Below, in pieces: positions 14,625-23,851 of a stretch of DNA of 25,915 nt. The stretch comes from Bacillota bacterium. GTDB lineage: Bacteria; Bacillota; Clostridia; Christensenellales; CAG-138. The stretch covers positions 1-25,915 of the forward strand of contig JAEZLG010000148.1 in assembly GCA_023435855.1 (NCBI GenBank), given 5' to 3'. Every line of letters begins with the position of its first letter. Position 1 is the stretch's first letter. The position numbers and the translations under genes are program-made. A model generated the notes under the pieces. The model searched no databases, was not told the origin of the DNA, and saw only the letters and a list, made by a program, of their open reading frames with translations.

Positions 14625-16861
14625 AGAGGATACTCCGTTATCTTACGCCTTTTCTCGGCGGGTTTCTAATAGCGCTCGTTTTGCTGTTTAGCCAAGCGAT
14701 GGCGGATTTAAACCTGCCCAATTACATGTCCAACATCGTCAACGTTGGTATACAGCAAAGCGGCGTTGAGCACGCCGCGCCGGATGCGATGAGTATAGAA
14801 GGCATGAACCTTATGAGGACATTCATGTCTGACCGAGAGCGCGCACTCATGGAAGCGAGCTACACGCTTGTTTCTTCCTCGAAACAGGATAAAAACGGAA
14901 ATGTTTACAGCGAGCTTTATTCCAATGTAAGCGCGCAGCTTTATATCAGGAATAACATAGATGAAAACACACAACTAAATCTTGATACCGCATTTGAAAA
15001 CGCCACGTGGACGCTCGTTACTTATATGCGCGAAATGTCTTCACAAACAGGCCAAGCAGAATCGAGCGGTGCCGATATTGAAACAAGCCTACGCGGCATC
15101 AATATAACGATGCTTTATAAAATGCAGCCGCAACTGGACTTGATACCCCGTGAAGACATTCTAAAAGCGCACGATGAGGCCGTAAACGATGAACTCGGCA
15201 TCAAAAGCCAAAGCGGCATAATGCTGGCAAAGCTCTTTTATGGGGAACTCGGTGCGGATATTTCGGCCAGACAGACGAATTACATTTTACGCATAGGCCT
15301 TTTGATGCTTGGCATAGCGTTTTTAAGCGGTGCAGCTACAGTGCTTGTAAGCCTTATCTCCTCGCGTATCTCTGCGGGTATTGCGCGCAACATACGCAGA
15401 GATGTTTTTGTTCGCATCGAGAGCTTTTCTAATGCTGAGTTCGATAAATTTTCTACGGCTTCCCTTATCACGCGCTGTACCAACGATATAACCCAAATAC
15501 AGATGCTCATCATGATGGGTATACGCCTTGTATGTTACGCACCTATCTTGGCTATAGGCGGCATCATCATGGCTGTGGATAAATCCGTCTCAATGAGCTG
15601 GATCATCGCTGCGGCAGTGGTGCTTCTTATCTGTGTGGTGCTTGTTGTCACATCCATCGTTCTGCCAAGGTTTCAATCCATACAAAAACTTGTGGATAAG
15701 CTCAATCTCGTTTCCCGTGAGAATTTAAACGGACTTATGGTGATACGCGCCTTCGGTACGCAAGCGCACGAAACCTCGCGTTTTGAGGAAGCAAATGGAG
15801 ACCTAACGCGCATTAATCTCTTTGTCAACCGCATTATGGTGTATATGATGCCCCTCATGAGCCTCATCATGAACGGCGTAGCGGCTTTAGTCGTATGGGT
15901 AGGCGCACGACAGATCTCGGATTCCGCTATGCAAATCGGCGATATGATGGCTTTCATACAGTATGCCATGCAGGTCATCATGTCATTTTTGATGATCTCT
16001 ATGATGTTTATTTTCGTTCCACGCGCTTTAGTCTCCGTGTCACGCATTAAGGAGGTTCTCAACACCGATCCCTCCATTGTGGATGCCAAGGATTTGAAGC
16101 CCTTCGATGAGAGCAGAAATGGTCTTGTGGAATTTCAAAATGTATACTTCCGCTACAACAACGCTGAGAACGATACACTATCAAACATCGATTTTACCGC
16201 TAAGCCCGGGGAAACAACAGCCATAATCGGCTCCACTGGCTCCGGTAAATCCACCATCGCAAGCCTGCTGCTTCGCTTTTACGATGTCACATCCGGCCGG
16301 ATTCTTGTAAACGGACGCGATATCCGCGAGGTAAGCCAACACGAGCTTCGCCAAAAGATCGGCTATGTACCTCAAAAAAGCATGCTCCTTTCGGGAAGCT
16401 TAGAAGATAACCTACGCTACGGCAAGCCGGATGCAACCGATGGGGAGATAAGAACGGTCGCCAAAGTCGCGCAAGCGGATGGCTTCATCCATGACCTACC
16501 CGAAGGGTATGCTTATGAGATTGCGCAGGGCGGCACGAATGTATCCGGCGGTCAAAAGCAGCGGCTTTCCATCGCGCGGGCACTTGCCAAAAATCCGGAT
16601 ATTTTCGTATTTGATGACAGTTTCTCAGCACTCGACTTTAAAACCGATGTAACGCTTCGAAAAGCACTCAAGGAGCATACCGGATTTAGCACCGTTATCA
16701 TCGTAACACAGCGCGTCAGTACCATCATGCATGCCGAACAGATACTTGTGCTGGATATGGGCAAAATCGTAGGCCGCGGCACACATAGCGAGTTATTAAA
16801 AACATGCCCCGAGTATTATGAGATTGCTTCATCGCAGCTCTCGCAGGAGGAATTGGCATGA
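14621..16861 (+). CDS. ABC exporter half-transporter with degenerate ATPase site and large extracytoplasmic insert
   Basis: 746 aa, fused membrane and ATPase domains. TM1 is near residues 9-28, then an unusual stretch of about 190 residues (roughly 30-219) without hydrophobic segments before TM2, so it should lie outside the membrane; five further helices follow. In the ATPase: Walker A GSTGSGKST (537-545), signature VSGGQKQR, and Walker B ending D665-D666 instead of Asp-Glu. The switch position is Q697 (VTQRVSTI) where His is normal. These changes mark the degenerate site of heterodimeric exporters such as TM287/288 or BmrCD. The TTG start overlaps the marR stop (TTGA) and has AAGGAG upstream. 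The ATGA overlap with the next gene fits a one-to-one heterodimer exporting drugs or lipophilic compounds. Confidence 0.92.
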   Translation: MKRILRYLTPFLGGFLIALVLLFSQAMADLNLPNYMSNIVNVGIQQSGVEHAAPDAMSIEGMNLMRTFMSDRERALMEASYTLVSSSKQDKNGNVYSELYSNVSAQLYIRNNIDENTQLNLDTAFENATWTLVTYMREMSSQTGQAESSGADIETSLRGINITMLYKMQPQLDLIPREDILKAHDEAVNDELGIKSQSGIMLAKLFYGELGADISARQTNYILRIGLLMLGIAFLSGAATVLVSLISSRISAGIARNIRRDVFVRIESFSNAEFDKFSTASLITRCTNDITQIQMLIMMGIRLVCYAPILAIGGIIMAVDKSVSMSWIIAAAVVLLICVVLVVTSIVLPRFQSIQKLVDKLNLVSRENLNGLMVIRAFGTQAHETSRFEEANGDLTRINLFVNRIMVYMMPLMSLIMNGVAALVVWVGARQISDSAMQIGDMMAFIQYAMQVIMSFLMISMMFIFVPRALVSVSRIKEVLNTDPSIVDAKDLKPFDESRNGLVEFQNVYFRYNNAENDTLSNIDFTAKPGETTAIIGSTGSGKSTIASLLLRFYDVTSGRILVNGRDIREVSQHELRQKIGYVPQKSMLLSGSLEDNLRYGKPDATDGEIRTVAKVAQADGFIHDLPEGYAYEIAQGGTNVSGGQKQRLSIARALAKNPDIFVFDDSFSALDFKTDVTLRKALKEHTGFSTVIIVTQRVSTIMHAEQILVLDMGKIVGRGTHSELLKTCPEYYEIASSQLSQEELA

Positions 16862-18747
16862 GTACGAAAAAAACAAACATACCCGTCCGCCCCATGCGGC
16901 CAGGGTTTGGCCCGGGTCCGCATGGTATGATGCCGGGAGATAAAGCAAAGGATTTTAAAGGTACGATCGGTAAGCTTATGAGCTACCTTGGGCGATATAA
17001 GTGGACGATTCTCATCGTTTGGACGCTTGCAATCTTCTCCACGGTGTTTTCAATCCTCGGACCCAGGATTTTAGGCACAGCGACCGACGAGCTTTTCACA
17101 GGGCTCATGGCAAAGATAGCCGGCACGGGAAATATTAACTTCGATAAAATAGGTGCCATCATAATGAACCTCATGGTGCTCTATATCATTAGTGCTATAC
17201 TCTCCTATTTACAAGGCTTTGAGATGTCCAAGGTCACCGCCAACGTCACAAAAAAGCTTCGGAGCGATATCAACGGAAAAATACACAAATTACCGCTGAA
17301 ATTTTTTGATACCACCACGCACGGCGAGGTACTGAGCCGCATCACAAACGATGTGGATACGATCAACCAGTCGCTCAACCAGAGCCTAACGCAGATCATT
17401 ACCTCGCTTACTTCGCTCATAGGAATCACGGTGATGATGCTTTCCATAAGCTGGCAGCTCACGCTCTTTGCACTCGTTATGCTCCCTGTTACAATGTTTA
17501 CTGTTATCCTTGTTGTGAAAAAATCGCAGAAACATTTCACCGACCAGCAAAACTTCTTAGGCAAGGTCAACGGTCATGTAGAGGAAATGTTCGGCAGCCA
17601 CACTGTGGTGAAGGCGTTCAACGGTGAGGCGAAATCCGAAAAGACTTTTGTTGAATATAACGACGCACTCTATCGCTCCGCATGGAAGGCCAATTTCCTA
17701 TCGGGTCTTTTGATGCCTATCACGAATTTTGTGGGCAATCTTTCTTATGTGGCGGTATGCATGCTTGGCGGTTATTACGCGGTGCAAGGAACGCTCACGG
17801 TCGGTGGCATACAGTCTTTCATCCAATATATGCGCTCGTTCACGCAACCCATTTCTCAGATTGCCAATATCTCCAACGTCTTACAGCAAACAGCAGCGGC
17901 AGCGGAGCGCGTATTCGATTTTCTCGGTGAAGAGGAGGAAGTTAAGGAAGCGGAAAACGCCTTAAGCGTAAAACATACAGACGATCCTGAAACAAACACC
18001 CATGTGCGACTCTCGGGCGGCGTTCTCTTTGAAAATGTGTCGTTTGGCTACGACCCCGAAAAAATCGTAATCAATAATTTCAGCGCCGAAATCAAACCCG
18101 GGCAGAAGGTTGCCATCGTAGGCCCTACCGGCGCCGGCAAGACCACCATGGTGAAGCTTCTTATGCGCTTTTACGACGTCAGCGGCGGTAAAATCACGTT
18201 GGACGGGCACGACATTCGAGATTTTAAACGCAATGAGCTGAGGTCAACGTTTGGTATGGTGCTGCAAGATACTTGGCTTTTCAACGGTACCATTGCAGAT
18301 AACATCCGCTACGGCAGGCTTGATGCGACTGATGCCGAAGTTCGCCGCGCCGCAAAGGCAGCACAGGCGGATCATTTCATACGCGCGCTGCCAGGTGGCT
18401 ACAATATGATTCTCAACGAGGAGGCTGACAATATTTCGCAGGGTCAAAAACAACTTCTAACCATTGCGCGCGCTATCCTGGCAGACCCCGAAATACTCAT
18501 TCTTGATGAAGCGACGAGCAGCGTGGACACTCGCACGGAGGTACTTATTCAAAAAGCAATGGATACACTCATGAAAAACCGAACGAGTTTTGTAATTGCC
18601 CACCGACTTTCCACGATTAGAAACGCAGACCTTATTTTGGTGATGCGCGATGGCGGAATCGTTGAGCAGGGCTCGCACGAACAATTGCTTCATAAAAAAG
18701 GTTTCTATGCGGAGCTTTACAACAGTCAGTTTGAGAAAACCGGCTGA
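16858..18747 (+). CDS. ABC exporter half-transporter with canonical catalytic residues (partner subunit)
   Basis: 629 aa. A Pro/Gly-rich cytoplasmic N-terminus (PVRPMRPGFGPGPHG) is followed by six membrane helices starting near residue 50, then the ATPase domain: Walker A GPTGAGKTT (422-430), Walker B with D550-E551, and H582 (IAHRLSTI), all catalytically competent. The signature is I526-S-Q-G-Q530 rather than LSGGQ. Combined with the preceding subunit, one ATP site has canonical Walker B, His and a good signature, while the other has Asp/Gln and the poor signature, exactly the asymmetry of heterodimeric type IV exporters. The ATG overlaps the upstream TGA by four bases, and AGGAGG lies 8 nt before it. 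Ends at a terminator shared with the convergent RNase G gene. Confidence 0.93.
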   Translation: MSTKKTNIPVRPMRPGFGPGPHGMMPGDKAKDFKGTIGKLMSYLGRYKWTILIVWTLAIFSTVFSILGPRILGTATDELFTGLMAKIAGTGNINFDKIGAIIMNLMVLYIISAILSYLQGFEMSKVTANVTKKLRSDINGKIHKLPLKFFDTTTHGEVLSRITNDVDTINQSLNQSLTQIITSLTSLIGITVMMLSISWQLTLFALVMLPVTMFTVILVVKKSQKHFTDQQNFLGKVNGHVEEMFGSHTVVKAFNGEAKSEKTFVEYNDALYRSAWKANFLSGLLMPITNFVGNLSYVAVCMLGGYYAVQGTLTVGGIQSFIQYMRSFTQPISQIANISNVLQQTAAAAERVFDFLGEEEEVKEAENALSVKHTDDPETNTHVRLSGGVLFENVSFGYDPEKIVINNFSAEIKPGQKVAIVGPTGAGKTTMVKLLMRFYDVSGGKITLDGHDIRDFKRNELRSTFGMVLQDTWLFNGTIADNIRYGRLDATDAEVRRAAKAAQADHFIRALPGGYNMILNEEADNISQGQKQLLTIARAILADPEILILDEATSSVDTRTEVLIQKAMDTLMKNRTSFVIAHRLSTIRNADLILVMRDGGIVEQGSHEQLLHKKGFYAELYNSQFEKTG

Positions 18748-18778
18748 GAACGGGTTACCTTGGGCCAACAGATAATTT

Positions 18779-18820
18779 AAAGCAGCAGGAGAGATGAAGC
18801 CTCATCCCCTGCTGCTTTTA
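18779..18820. terminator. Terminator between the ABC operon and RNase G (convergent)
   Basis: AGCAGCAGG (18781-18789) / CCTGCTGCT (18808-18816), with an inner GATGA/TCATC stem, followed on the + strand by TTTTATAT. It probably serves both strands. Confidence 0.75.
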
Positions 18821-18834
18821 TATAGCTATTTCGC

Positions 18835-20046
18835 TCAATACCGCTTACAGTTCTTTATCGCTTCGTTCAGCTCTTCATCGGAATTGATTGCGCTCACCTC
18901 GTAGGTAGAAGCGTGCATCGCTTCGTCATGCAGCACATAGGCTGCCTTACCTTGATACACCGGTAGAAGCGGCGCATCCGCGGTATGGTTTTCCTCAATG
19001 ATGCGTGCAACGCACGTATGTACACGCACGAGGTAATTATTCGCGGTTTCCTCGTGGTATGCACGCATGAGCTTTTTACGTACTTTCATGAGCACGGTTT
19101 CAGGTGAAAGTACTTTGCCGTCTCCCCCGCAGTATGGGCAGGGTGTTTGCAGCGTATGGCTGATGCACTGGCGCGTTTTCTTACGGGTCATCTCCACAAG
19201 CCCAAGCTCCGTAATTCCGAGCACGTTTGATTTTGTACGGTCCTTTCTAAGCTCCGCCTTGAGCGTTTCAAGTACCCTTTCTTTATCGGTGATTTCATCC
19301 ATATCGATAAAATCTACAATAATGATACCGCTGATATCCCTTAATCGAAGCTGCCGTGCGATTTCGCGCGCTGCTTCGCAGTTGGTTTCTGTGATGGTCT
19401 CCTGCAGATTATCGTTGCTGCCTACGTATTTCCCGGTATTAACGTCGATGGTCGTGAGCGCCTCAGTCTGGTCTATGATGATATAGCCGCCGTTTTTCAT
19501 CCATACCTTGCGGGCAAGTGCCTTATCAATCACGGTTTCAAGCCCCATCACATCGAACATATCGGGAACACCGTCGTAAAGTTCAACGCGGTCGCGAAGC
19601 GCAGGCGAAAGTATGCCCGCAACAATCTGCACACGCTCAAAAAACTCCCTGTCGTTGATTATAAGCCGCTCTACGTCTGGTGTAAACAGATCGCGTATTG
19701 TGCGAAAAATCAGCGGCTCCTCCGCATGAATAAGCCTCGGCGCAGGTGAAAGCTTCTCTTTTTGTCCGATGCGCTCCCAAAGGCGCACGAGGAACTGTAC
19801 GTCCGAGGAAAACTCCTCTTCCGTTTTTCCCTCAGCGGCCGTGCGGACGATGACGCCCATGTGCTCGGGCTTCAACCGCTCTAAAGTTTCCTTGAGGCGC
19901 GTGCGCTCCCCTTCGTCTTCAATGCGGCGCGAAACACCCACATAGTTAACCGATGGCATCAATACGAGCGTGCGTCCGGGAAGCGTGATGTGCGTTGTGA
20001 CGCGAGCGCCTTTCGTCCCTACAGGCTCCTTGAGAACTTGTACCAT
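18835..20046 (-). CDS. rng: Ribonuclease E/G family protein, main part after an in-frame stop
   Basis: 403 aa from the first Met after the stop. Rne/Rng endonucleases cut single-stranded A/U-rich RNA and take part in rRNA maturation and mRNA decay. Visible family blocks: GTKGARVTTHITLPGR, VGVSRRIEDE, VRTAAEGKTEEE, the catalytic-site block IIDQTEALTTIDVNTG (metal-binding Asp), a second Asp in IIIVDFIDM, and the zinc-link CPYCGGDGKV near the C-terminus. The frame continues unchanged upstream of this Met through 14 more codons to TAA at 20089-20091 and then into the N-terminal S1 part. Starting here would remove most of the S1 domain. GGGCAAGAG before the ATG is at best a weak ribosome site. Last gene of the - strand cluster. 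Confidence 0.85.
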   Translation of the reverse strand: MVQVLKEPVGTKGARVTTHITLPGRTLVLMPSVNYVGVSRRIEDEGERTRLKETLERLKPEHMGVIVRTAAEGKTEEEFSSDVQFLVRLWERIGQKEKLSPAPRLIHAEEPLIFRTIRDLFTPDVERLIINDREFFERVQIVAGILSPALRDRVELYDGVPDMFDVMGLETVIDKALARKVWMKNGGYIIIDQTEALTTIDVNTGKYVGSNDNLQETITETNCEAAREIARQLRLRDISGIIIVDFIDMDEITDKERVLETLKAELRKDRTKSNVLGITELGLVEMTRKKTRQCISHTLQTPCPYCGGDGKVLSPETVLMKVRKKLMRAYHEETANNYLVRVHTCVARIIEENHTADAPLLPVYQGKAAYVLHDEAMHASTYEVSAINSDEELNEAIKNCKRY

Positions 20047-20088
20047 AATCTCTTGCCCGGGTTTTACAATATCACGAATACTGGGCGT

Positions 20089-20364
20089 TTAAAAGCGCAT
20101 GTCAGCCGAGGCATCATTAAAAGTAAAATCAGACTTATCAACGGTGATATCGCCGGCATACAAAAAAGCGTTTCGCTCAAGTCCGATATCCACAAACGCT
20201 GCCTGCATGCCAGGGAGCACGTTTTGTACTTTCCCTTTGTAGATGTTTCCGACAAGTCGTTCGCGGCCCCGTCGTTCGATAAATATCTCACCCGGTGCAC
20301 CGTCCTCTAAAAGGACAACGCGCGTCTGATAGGGGTTGATATCGACGATGATCTCCTTGCCCAT
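20089..20364 (-). CDS. rng: Ribonuclease E/G N-terminal fragment (ends at in-frame TAA)
   Basis: 91 aa. It starts at an ATG with GGAG 8 nt upstream and shows the typical beginning of RNase G: DINPYQTRVVLLEDG, then GNIYKGKVQNVLPGMQAAFVDIGLERNAFLYAGDI of the S1 domain. It stops at TAA in a variable loop of the S1 domain. The codons after the stop (TPSIRDIVKPGQEIMVQV) resume the family sequence in the same reading frame, so this is a nonsense codon and not a frameshift. The intact protein would be 509 residues plus the codon at the stop position. A truncated S1 fragment alone would not be expected to cleave RNA. Confidence 0.8.
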   Translation of the reverse strand: MGKEIIVDINPYQTRVVLLEDGAPGEIFIERRGRERLVGNIYKGKVQNVLPGMQAAFVDIGLERNAFLYAGDITVDKSDFTFNDASADMRF

Positions 20365-20384
20365 TCAATTTCTCCATATCTATA

Positions 20385-20438
20385 AAAGCTTAAGCTTTAA
20401 AGCAAGAGGAATTGAAGCCCTGTGCTTCAACTCCTCTT
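20385..20438 (-). other. Hairpin and palindrome in the leader of rng
   Basis: On the - strand AAGAGGAGTTGAAGC / GCTTCAATTCCTCTT (20438-20424 with 20418-20404) forms a 15-bp stem with one G-U pair and a 5-nt loop; the stop codon of the DUF2344 gene lies within it. A 14-bp perfect palindrome AAAGCTTAAGCTTT (20385-20398) follows. There is no clean T-run, so this could be a weak terminator, an RNA processing site or a leader structure controlling RNase G. Confidence 0.45.
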
Positions 20439-21125
20439 ATCTTCAGCATCATATTTAGGCATAATGCGCCCGTCCTTGGAGTAAAGTGTGTCGCGGTGTA
20501 CCGTATAAGGGTATTCCCGAAGCATACGTTTAAAAAGAGCCCCCATCAAAAGATCTACGTTCAGGCTGCCCTCAGCACTTACCTCACCCGTTATCATAAG
20601 CTTGTCCGGCTCCTGCAGTATAAAGCGATAAATCTGCGGGCGGATATCCACATCCTTCATGCCGGACTTGGTCTTTTTATTTACGACAATCTCACCGCTT
20701 AAAAGCGCATTAACGGCCTCATGAAGCGCCTGTACGCTCACTTCTGTACCTAACTGTACCGTATAGTCTGCCGCGCACATGAGTGCGCTCAGTGCGGGTA
20801 AAGCATCTTCTGCGAGCACGGCATTTAACACACGAAACCCGTATGGCAAAGCCGCGTTCACCCGATTTATGAAGCTTTCAGGCTCAACTTCTTTCTCTAA
20901 GCGTAAATCCAGCCATTCGGCCGAACTTGTAAAGCCCACGGAAAGAGCTGTGGCAAAGGAGAGCACTTGATGCGGATTAAAGCCCTGCGAATAGGCAGCA
21001 GGTACGCACGCACGCCTAAAAGCGCGCTGAAAAAGCCGCTGTACGTCAAGATGCGATACAAACCGCGCTGAGTCTATCTTTTCAAACTTTGCAATAATCC
21101 GCACAGTATTCACCAAAACAGCCAT
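20427..21125 (-). CDS. TIGR03936 / DUF2344 family protein
   Basis: 232 aa from the ATG complementary to 21123-21125. The family block KFEKIDSARFVSHLDVQRLFQRAFRRA followed by YSQGFNPHQVLSFATALSVG is diagnostic. Function is unknown; the gene accompanies a B12-binding radical SAM protein in most Clostridia and is sometimes fused to it, which implies a joint role, possibly in RNA or ribosome modification (inference from its RNase G and ribosomal protein neighbours). The start is uncertain: an in-frame ATG at 21170 gives 247 aa, and GTG codons at 21113 and 21104 would begin closer to the usual MRVRF-type N-terminus. With the chosen start it overlaps the preceding gene by 44 bp. Confidence 0.88.
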   Translation of the reverse strand: MAVLVNTVRIIAKFEKIDSARFVSHLDVQRLFQRAFRRACVPAAYSQGFNPHQVLSFATALSVGFTSSAEWLDLRLEKEVEPESFINRVNAALPYGFRVLNAVLAEDALPALSALMCAADYTVQLGTEVSVQALHEAVNALLSGEIVVNKKTKSGMKDVDIRPQIYRFILQEPDKLMITGEVSAEGSLNVDLLMGALFKRMLREYPYTVHRDTLYSKDGRIMPKYDAEDKRS

Positions 21126-22917
21126 TGCAGTTTTCCCTGCAATCGCGCGTGAGCTTGTACGCACGCGCACGGCGGTTTTCCGTTTTTAAATAATTGGAGG
21201 TAACCAACATATCCATATGATCCCAAGGAAGCGCTTCATCTTCATTGCGCTGCCTGTGTGCATAAAAAGCGGGATCAATACCGCAGGAGAGGAATGCATC
21301 CTCCCACGCGGAAAGCTTGAAATGCTCATCCCACGAATCAAACCGCGCACCGTTTTTATAGGCTGAAACAAGCACCTTACTCAACCGTCTATCCCCACGT
21401 GCAAACACGGCTTCTAAAATACTCACATCCGGCGCATGGTAGGAAAACTCCACGCCGCGTATACTCCTAAGCGCTGACCTCAGAAGCTGTTGTTTGCGCA
21501 TCAGCTCTTCTTTCGTGTTCTGCGCCTCCCACTGGAAAGGCGTGAAGGGCTTCGGGACGAACGAGGAAGCGCTGACGGAAACGCGCAAGCCCTTGCTGCG
21601 TTTTTCCTTGGGCAGCGAATAAAATACGTTTACAACCTTTTTGGCAAGGTCGGCGATGCCTAAAATATCCTCGTCTGTTTCAGTGGGCAAGCCAATCATA
21701 AAATAGAGCTTTACGCCGGTCCACCCCGCCTCAAACGCATCGCGCACACTTCGAAGAAGGTCTTCTTCCGTAACGAATTTGTTGATGACATCCCTAAGTC
21801 TTTGCGTGCCCGCCTCCGGTGCGAGCGTAAGCCCTGCCTTGCGTACCGATTGCATCTCAACAAGATCGCCCTTTAAAAACGAATCGATACGTAGCGACGG
21901 TAGCGAAATTGAAACCCGTTGCTCTTTAAACTCACGGATGATTTGGGGCACCAACTCATGTATATCGCTGTAATCGCCCGTGCTCAAAGAAAACAGAGAT
22001 ATTTCGTCATAACCTGTACATGTAACGAGCGAATGAGCCTGTTGCATGAGCGTCTCACGTTTGCGCTCGCGCACGGGGCGGTATATATACCCCGCTTGGC
22101 AAAATCGGCAGCCGCGCGTACAGCCGCGGAATAATTCGAGCGCCAGCCTGTCGTGTACGATGGGCATAAAAGGTACAATGGGAGTACCGATATACTGAGC
22201 CGCATCGAGATCTTTCACGACGCGCCTTTTTACGCTGTTCGGTGCGGTGCTTTCAAGCTTTTCGGTGCACTCAAACATGCCTTTATCATCATACTTCGGC
22301 TCGTAAAACGCGGGTACATAGACACCTTCGATTTCTGAAAGCGCCTTAAGAAGCTCGCGCTTGGTAGAGCCTTTTTTCTTCTCCCGGGCATAAACCTCTA
22401 AAAAATCGCCTATGATCTCTTCACCGTCGCCCACGAGTACAGCGTCCATAAAATCCGCTACGGGTTCGCTGTTACAGGCGCAGGGACCACCGCTTATGAT
22501 AAGCGGCATGGACTCGCTGCGATCCTTTGCATAAAACGGAATACCTGACAAATCCAACATCGTGAGCATGTTGGTATAGCACATCTCGTATAAAAACGAA
22601 AATCCGACGATATCAAATTCACGAAGATCCCTATGTGTTTCCAAAGAAAAGGCGCCAAGGCCGTTTTCGCGTAAAAGCGCTTCCATATCAGGCCATGGAG
22701 TAAAAGCGCGCTCACAAAGCGCATCCTCCCGGCGGTTGATGATGTTGTAAAGAATTCGCGAGCCGAGGTGCGACATGCCGATTTCGTACACATCCGGAAA
22801 ACAAAGCGCAAATTTGATGGGGGCGTCGGCCTTCACGATTTGATTTAGCTCTCCGCCGGTATACCTTGCAGGCTTTTCTACACGGCAAAAAAGGCTTTCA
22901 AGTAGGCTGTGATCCAA
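21082..22917 (-). CDS. TIGR03960 family B12-binding-domain radical SAM protein
   Basis: 611 aa. The N-terminal part (residues about 35-240) resembles a cobalamin-binding Rossmann region (LCFPDVYEIGMSHLG, ISGGPCACNSEP). The radical SAM core has C266-x3-C270-x2-C273 (GCTRGCRFCQAG). The C-terminus holds an extra cysteine cluster (RDCRENCNGCFGEYC), typical of this uncharacterised family and likely to bind another metal centre. No substrate is known. The start is TTG at 22917 with GGAGG 6-7 nt upstream. It lies between spoIVFB and the DUF2344 gene and overlaps the latter, so they form one transcription unit. Confidence 0.93.
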   Translation of the reverse strand: MDHSLLESLFCRVEKPARYTGGELNQIVKADAPIKFALCFPDVYEIGMSHLGSRILYNIINRREDALCERAFTPWPDMEALLRENGLGAFSLETHRDLREFDIVGFSFLYEMCYTNMLTMLDLSGIPFYAKDRSESMPLIISGGPCACNSEPVADFMDAVLVGDGEEIIGDFLEVYAREKKKGSTKRELLKALSEIEGVYVPAFYEPKYDDKGMFECTEKLESTAPNSVKRRVVKDLDAAQYIGTPIVPFMPIVHDRLALELFRGCTRGCRFCQAGYIYRPVRERKRETLMQQAHSLVTCTGYDEISLFSLSTGDYSDIHELVPQIIREFKEQRVSISLPSLRIDSFLKGDLVEMQSVRKAGLTLAPEAGTQRLRDVINKFVTEEDLLRSVRDAFEAGWTGVKLYFMIGLPTETDEDILGIADLAKKVVNVFYSLPKEKRSKGLRVSVSASSFVPKPFTPFQWEAQNTKEELMRKQQLLRSALRSIRGVEFSYHAPDVSILEAVFARGDRRLSKVLVSAYKNGARFDSWDEHFKLSAWEDAFLSCGIDPAFYAHRQRNEDEALPWDHMDMLVTSNYLKTENRRARAYKLTRDCRENCNGCFGEYCADYCKV

Positions 22918-22972
22918 GATATCCTCCAGACTTTTTCAGTCGTTTTATTGTAGCACCATTCCCCCCTTAAGG

Positions 22973-23851
22973 TCAACGAAAGCGGTTCAATATATCCTTA
23001 AGAGCGGCCTCCTGCCCCAATGCTGCAATACCATTTAATAGTGTATTCTCGTCAATTTCACCAAGTTTCTTCATGCCATCGTCCACGATGTATAGCGCTA
23101 CATACCGGTCGTCGGAAAATAGCCTTAATGCCTCCTTGGCAGAGAGCATATGGTTTACCGCCATGAAGCGCATAGCTAATGTACCCCCGCTCTTGAGTAT
23201 TCCCGCACGCTTTACCATAGACGAAAGCCTGTAGACGCGTAAAGCCTGCCATTCGCGAAACGCAGCAAGCGGCAGAAACACACCCCAAAGAAGGAGGATT
23301 GGTGCTGTCGAATTGTAAAAAAGCATCCATATGCCAAGAAGTAAAAACAAAACTCCTGCTGACATGCCAAAGCCGCTCAAAATCCTGACGGCGGTTTTTT
23401 CTCCGAATAACCTGGAGAGACCTGCCTTAGCGGCACGTCCGCCGTCCAAAGGAAGTGCGGGTAAAAGGTTGACGGCAGCAATTAATAGATTTGCTCGGCC
23501 AAATTCCTCAAAATAGGCAAAGTCAGCCTGAATAACACCTTTGAGCGCAAGAAACGCAACGCCTGCAATAAGACTGAACAACGGACCAGCGGAGGAAATC
23601 AACAGCTCGTCCCATCGGTCGAGATTTCGTTGTTCAAATCGAGCCACAAACCCGAACGGCTCAATATCGATTATCCCTATCGAGCACCCCAATGCACGTG
23701 CCATAAGCGCGTGACAGAGCTCATGAAGCGTCAGTGCTGTAAAGGAAATCAAAAGGCTCGTCAGGTTATCGCTGACGAAGGCAAAAAAGATGAGCAGCAG
23801 CACAAGCAGGCTGCTGCGTATCGTCGTTTTTCCGATTTGTCCGAGCTTAAT
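22973..23851 (-). CDS. spoIVFB: Stage IV sporulation protein FB, intramembrane M50 metalloprotease (non-canonical ATT start proposed)
   Basis: 292 aa with the proposed ATT start. SpoIVFB cleaves pro-sigma-K in the outer forespore membrane, activating late mother-cell transcription. The zinc motif HELCH and the third ligand region NLLPALPLDGGR are intact, with several hydrophobic helices, and the C-terminal 70 residues look like a CBS domain (SAKEALRLFSDDRYVALYIVDD). The first ordinary start is GTG at 23803, which has no ribosome site and cuts off a conserved-looking N-terminus (KLGQIGKTTIRSSLLV). Starting at ATT 23851, overlapping the spoIVFA stop as TAATT, places the motif at H43, E44, H47, the numbering of B. 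subtilis SpoIVFB. GGGGGATG lies upstream inside spoIVFA. Confidence 0.85.
   Translation of the reverse strand: MKLGQIGKTTIRSSLLVLLLIFFAFVSDNLTSLLISFTALTLHELCHALMARALGCSIGIIDIEPFGFVARFEQRNLDRWDELLISSAGPLFSLIAGVAFLALKGVIQADFAYFEEFGRANLLIAAVNLLPALPLDGGRAAKAGLSRLFGEKTAVRILSGFGMSAGVLFLLLGIWMLFYNSTAPILLLWGVFLPLAAFREWQALRVYRLSSMVKRAGILKSGGTLAMRFMAVNHMLSAKEALRLFSDDRYVALYIVDDGMKKLGEIDENTLLNGIAALGQEAALKDILNRFR

Noticed and set aside
20046..20100. Frameshift in RNase G
   Set aside because: The two halves are in the same reading frame (distance divisible by three); the interruption is a stop codon only.
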